From the NCBI GenBank assembly GCA_964624765.1, contig CAZUZO010000076.1, positions 1 through 17,242 of the forward strand: a DNA stretch of 17,242 nt, in the 5' to 3' direction. Position 1 is the first letter of the stretch, and each line of letters opens with the position of its first letter. Below are positions 15,622 to 17,242 of this stretch, piece by piece. This DNA comes from JAGTVB01 sp964624765 (GTDB lineage Bacteria; Pseudomonadota; Gammaproteobacteria; HK1). Made by a program: the position numbers and the translations under genes. Under the pieces are notes generated by a model that was not told where the DNA came from, searched no databases, and was given only the letters and a program-made list of their open reading frames with translations.

Positions 15622-15648
15622 GCACGTTGGAAACACTATATCTTGTGT
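15602..15648 (-). promoter_or_regulatory. Tandem NrdR boxes upstream of nrdJab
   Basis: ACACTATATCTTGTGT (15633-15648) is an almost ideal NrdR box (consensus acaCwAtATaTwGTgt). A weaker one, ACACTACTGCTTGTAG, lies at 15602-15617. Their starts are 31 bp apart, about three helical turns, the known spacing for the paired boxes bound by the ATP/dATP-sensing repressor NrdR. No nrdR gene is in the window. Confidence 0.82.
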
Positions 15649-15713
15649 TTCTCCTTTGGTCGCGGTGTTGCCTGGGGCCGGCCGTGCAAACCACAGGATT
15701 CCTGGCCAGTGCC

Positions 15714-15782
15714 TGATATGTCTCGTCGCTGCGCGCCGTCCGCCTTGCTCTCGGGTCGCTCACGACGGTTTTTTCACAAGCT
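15714..15782. mobile_element. Right half of a type B element
   Basis: These 69 bases match 4422-4490 with 3 differences and no gaps, ending in GGTTTTTTCACAAGCT, followed by CTGAG (15783-15787), again a CTNAG sequence. The left half and left inverted repeat are missing; the sequence before 15714 belongs to the nrdJ upstream region. Confidence 0.8.
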
Positions 15783-15969
15783 CTGAGCGGCATTGCGCAG
15801 CCGCTCGCAATCCTCATGTACTCCCTTGTACACTCCGGTTTTGACTCGCCCCATCCGTGGGGCTCGCCGCTTCGGGGCCAGCTTAGCGCTGTTCAAAATC
15901 GTTCCCGACGATTTTGTCGCCACTGTGCGCTTTGCGACTCCGGGGCTCGTGACGTTTTTAGAGCAGCTT
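15783..15969 (-). mobile_element. Rearranged long type A element
   Basis: The first part (about 15790-15837) matches the interior of type A copies in reverse orientation, including the near-palindrome with GTACTCCCTTGTAC. The last part (about 15918-15969) matches the type A end region, finishing CAGCTT followed by CTAAG (15970-15974). Between them are about 80 bases absent from the 141-bp copies, with a perfect 8-bp hairpin AAAATCGT, 5-base loop, ACGATTTT (15895-15915). The other inverted end is missing, replaced by the type B half just to the left, so the region 15714-15969 is a chimera. Confidence 0.7.
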
Positions 15970-15974
15970 CTAAG

Positions 15975-16263
15975 TGGTGTTGCCGGCAATCCAGAGCGAA
16001 GATGACATAAGGGAACGCGCCTGAGTCATCGTTTCGCCGGCCTACAACGCGTGCGGCAGCGTCATGCCCTAAACCCAGGTGCAGAGCCCTACACCTCTTC
16101 GGCTTAGGATGTTGCCGAGAGGATACAGGGCCGGCCGTCCAGAGTTGCCACGACGTCCTTCAAGCGTGGGGAACGGCCACGAGGCCCGTCGAGTGGACAG
16201 CTGGCGGCGCAAGCAATGACCCAGGCCAGAACATCAGCGAGGATAAGGAGGGTTTAAAGCACT
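15975..16263. other. Upstream region of the ParB-like gene
   Basis: About 290 bases with no supported gene and no clear sigma-70 promoter. AAGGAGG at about 16246-16252 is a strong ribosome binding sequence, some 11 bases before the ATG at 16264, a longer spacing than usual. Confidence 0.4.
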
Positions 16264-17082
16264 ATGCTCACGACCAAGAGGTATGAGTACCTGCGATTCG
16301 ACAACATTCGTATCCATCCAGGGGTATCCAACCATCGACCCTTGGATGATCGAAAGGTGGCGCACTACGAGGAGGACATCTACCGTAACGGCCTGCTGGA
16401 ACCCTTGGTGGTGTGGGAGAAGACAAACGGTGACTACTTCTTAGTGGGCGGATTTCACCGGATGGCCGCCATCAACGCCATCCGGCAAAAACATCCGGGC
16501 TACTTCGATTGCGTCGATACCCGGGTGGTAGCGGGCAGTCTTGATGAGATTCGAGCCCTAAATCTCAAGCTCAATGCGGACCGGCTAGATACCAAGATCA
16601 CCGACTACTTCGATACCGTAATTTACCTGAACAATGCAAACTGGCCGAAGGGCCGGATCGCAGAATTTCTGGACAAGAGCGTCCCTTGGATCGAAGAGAT
16701 TCTTCGCTACGCTCCGACTATGGATCAAAGACTGCGCGCCCTTTTGGCGGGTGGTCGGGTTTCTTGGAATCGAACCAAGCAGATCTGCCGCCTGATTCAG
16801 GAGGCACCCGCTGGGCACGAGGATCAAGTGCTCGAAAGGGCACTCAAGGCCTTGGGCCGAAGCAGCGCTACGGAAAAACCGACCAGGAAACCCTTGACTT
16901 ATCGGTTGGCAGAGAAGCGCCTGCGTGCCCGATCCGAGAAGCAGCCTACGAACCGATACACGGTGGCAGCAGATGATCTCCTGTCCTTGCTCTTGGTACT
17001 ACAAGGCAAACGCTACGATGATACCCATTTGCAGCGGGTACGCAGCGCTTTCCCTGGATTGCTCGATGAGCAACGGCGTTAA
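16264..17082 (+). CDS. Orphan ParB N-terminal domain protein
   Basis: A 272-residue protein with a ParB/Srx-type N-terminal domain (about 10-105): NHRPLDDRKVAHYEEDIYRN and the nucleotide-site motif VGGFHRMAA (61-69), in place of the usual GERR. A helix-turn-helix is likely at about 124-150 (NWPKGRIAEFLDKSVPWIEE). The C-terminal part is basic (residues 200-232) and ends with a helical segment. Canonical ParB proteins clamp DNA with CTP and work with ParA; here no parA precedes it within the window and the gene is preceded by repeats. Plausible roles are a transcription factor, a plasmid or mobile-element derived ParB, or part of an accessory locus continuing right. The altered GERR motif means CTP use cannot be assumed. 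The TAA stop meets a type A fragment. Confidence 0.85.
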   Translation: MLTTKRYEYLRFDNIRIHPGVSNHRPLDDRKVAHYEEDIYRNGLLEPLVVWEKTNGDYFLVGGFHRMAAINAIRQKHPGYFDCVDTRVVAGSLDEIRALNLKLNADRLDTKITDYFDTVIYLNNANWPKGRIAEFLDKSVPWIEEILRYAPTMDQRLRALLAGGRVSWNRTKQICRLIQEAPAGHEDQVLERALKALGRSSATEKPTRKPLTYRLAEKRLRARSEKQPTNRYTVAADDLLSLLLVLQGKRYDDTHLQRVRSAFPGLLDEQRR

Positions 17083-17126
17083 GAGCTGTTTTAAAAATGT
17101 CACGAGCGCCGCCGGCAGAGCAAGGG
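17082..17126 (+). repeat. Left end fragment of a type A element
   Basis: AGAGCTGTTTTAAAAATG followed by TCACGAGCGCCGCC matches the left part of copy 2, with one A missing in the end (AGAGC for AGAAGC). Its first base is the last base of the TAA stop of the ParB-like gene. It stops at AGCAAGG and passes directly into family C. Confidence 0.8.
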
Positions 17127-17242
17127 ACGTCGGTCATCGTTTCGGCCGTTTGATTACGTTTGCCCTTGGGGTAGCCGACCCCGGGCCGCAAGGGACGCCG
17201 TGAAGACGTCCCTTGCGGCTTGGGTCCGACCGCCTCCGCACA
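17123..17242 (+). repeat. Family C repeat, copy 2 (runs off the window)
   Basis: It is about 90% identical to copy 1 at 7249-7368, continuing beyond the window edge. It has a perfect 13-bp stem: GCCGCAAGGGACG (17185-17197), 9-base loop, CGTCCCTTGCGGC (17207-17219). AGGGACGTC at the left edge (17123-17131) can also pair with GACGTCCCT (17205-17213), so two foldings compete. The fusion to the type A fragment lies within a shared AAGG. Confidence 0.8.

Noticed and set aside
15472..15636. Fifty-five-codon N-terminal extension of nrdJa
   Set aside because: It would run through the nrdJ promoter and the NrdR boxes; ATG 15471 has a good AGGGG ribosome binding site and fits the family.
15472..15660. 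Cobalamin riboswitch before the B12-dependent reductase
   Set aside because: I looked for a B12-box-like segment and multi-helix leader and found none; NrdR boxes explain the control better.
1..17242. CRISPR array, tRNA or rRNA gene, or transposase gene
   Set aside because: No regularly spaced short repeats, no cloverleaf or rRNA segments and no transposase motifs were seen; the repeats are dispersed.

Overview
The window looks like chromosomal DNA of a gammaproteobacterium with moderately high GC. The accA-tilS neighbourhood is typical of that class. A split class II ribonucleotide reductase, a phasin with a PhaR-type operator, a BktB-type thiolase and many short non-coding repeats suggest an environmental, polyhydroxyalkanoate-storing lineage. 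No rRNA, tRNA or taxonomic marker is present, so I do not name a genus.

Layout. Bases 1-522 hold no gene I trust. On the + strand follow a transmembrane Ser/Thr kinase (523-1803), accA (1997-2953), tilS (2957-4315) and a small VanZ-like membrane protein (4507-4905), with a 139-bp inverted-repeat element between tilS and vanZ. On the - strand lie a gamma-class carbonic anhydrase (4943-5476) and fetB-fetA (5712-7108), an ABC pair with a 4-base overlap. On the + strand, a phasin-like gene (7721-8020) has a textbook promoter whose -10 overlaps a perfect TGCTGC-N3-GCAGCA palindrome. It is followed by bktB (8433-9623) and mtaB (9815-11128). On the - strand, nrdJa (13309-15471), nrdJb (12590-13279) and rnd (11338-12528) form a likely transcription unit. 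Two NrdR-type boxes 31 bp apart overlap the promoter. An orphan ParB-like gene (16264-17082, +) ends the window.

The most striking material is between the genes. A superfamily of about 140-bp non-coding elements with 16-bp terminal inverted repeats (types A and B, which share a core) occurs as three full copies, one chimera and several end fragments. Two copies have 5-bp target duplications (CTCAG and CTAAG), both fitting CTNAG. Because CTNAG can contain a stop codon, three elements or fragments begin exactly at the stop codon of a gene (vanZ, mtaB, the ParB-like gene). Type A copies fold into a long hairpin, and base changes between copies preserve pairing. A second family (C, at least 120 bp, about 90% identical between its two copies) carries a strong hairpin and is fused to a type A fragment at the right edge. 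No transposase is visible, so these are probably MITE-like elements moved from elsewhere.

Functional themes are lipid and PHA metabolism (accA, bktB, phasin), tRNA modification and RNA processing (tilS, mtaB, rnd), oxygen-independent dNTP synthesis (nrdJab) and metal handling (fetAB). These are mostly housekeeping genes; the novelty is in the repeat system and two well-formed regulatory sites.
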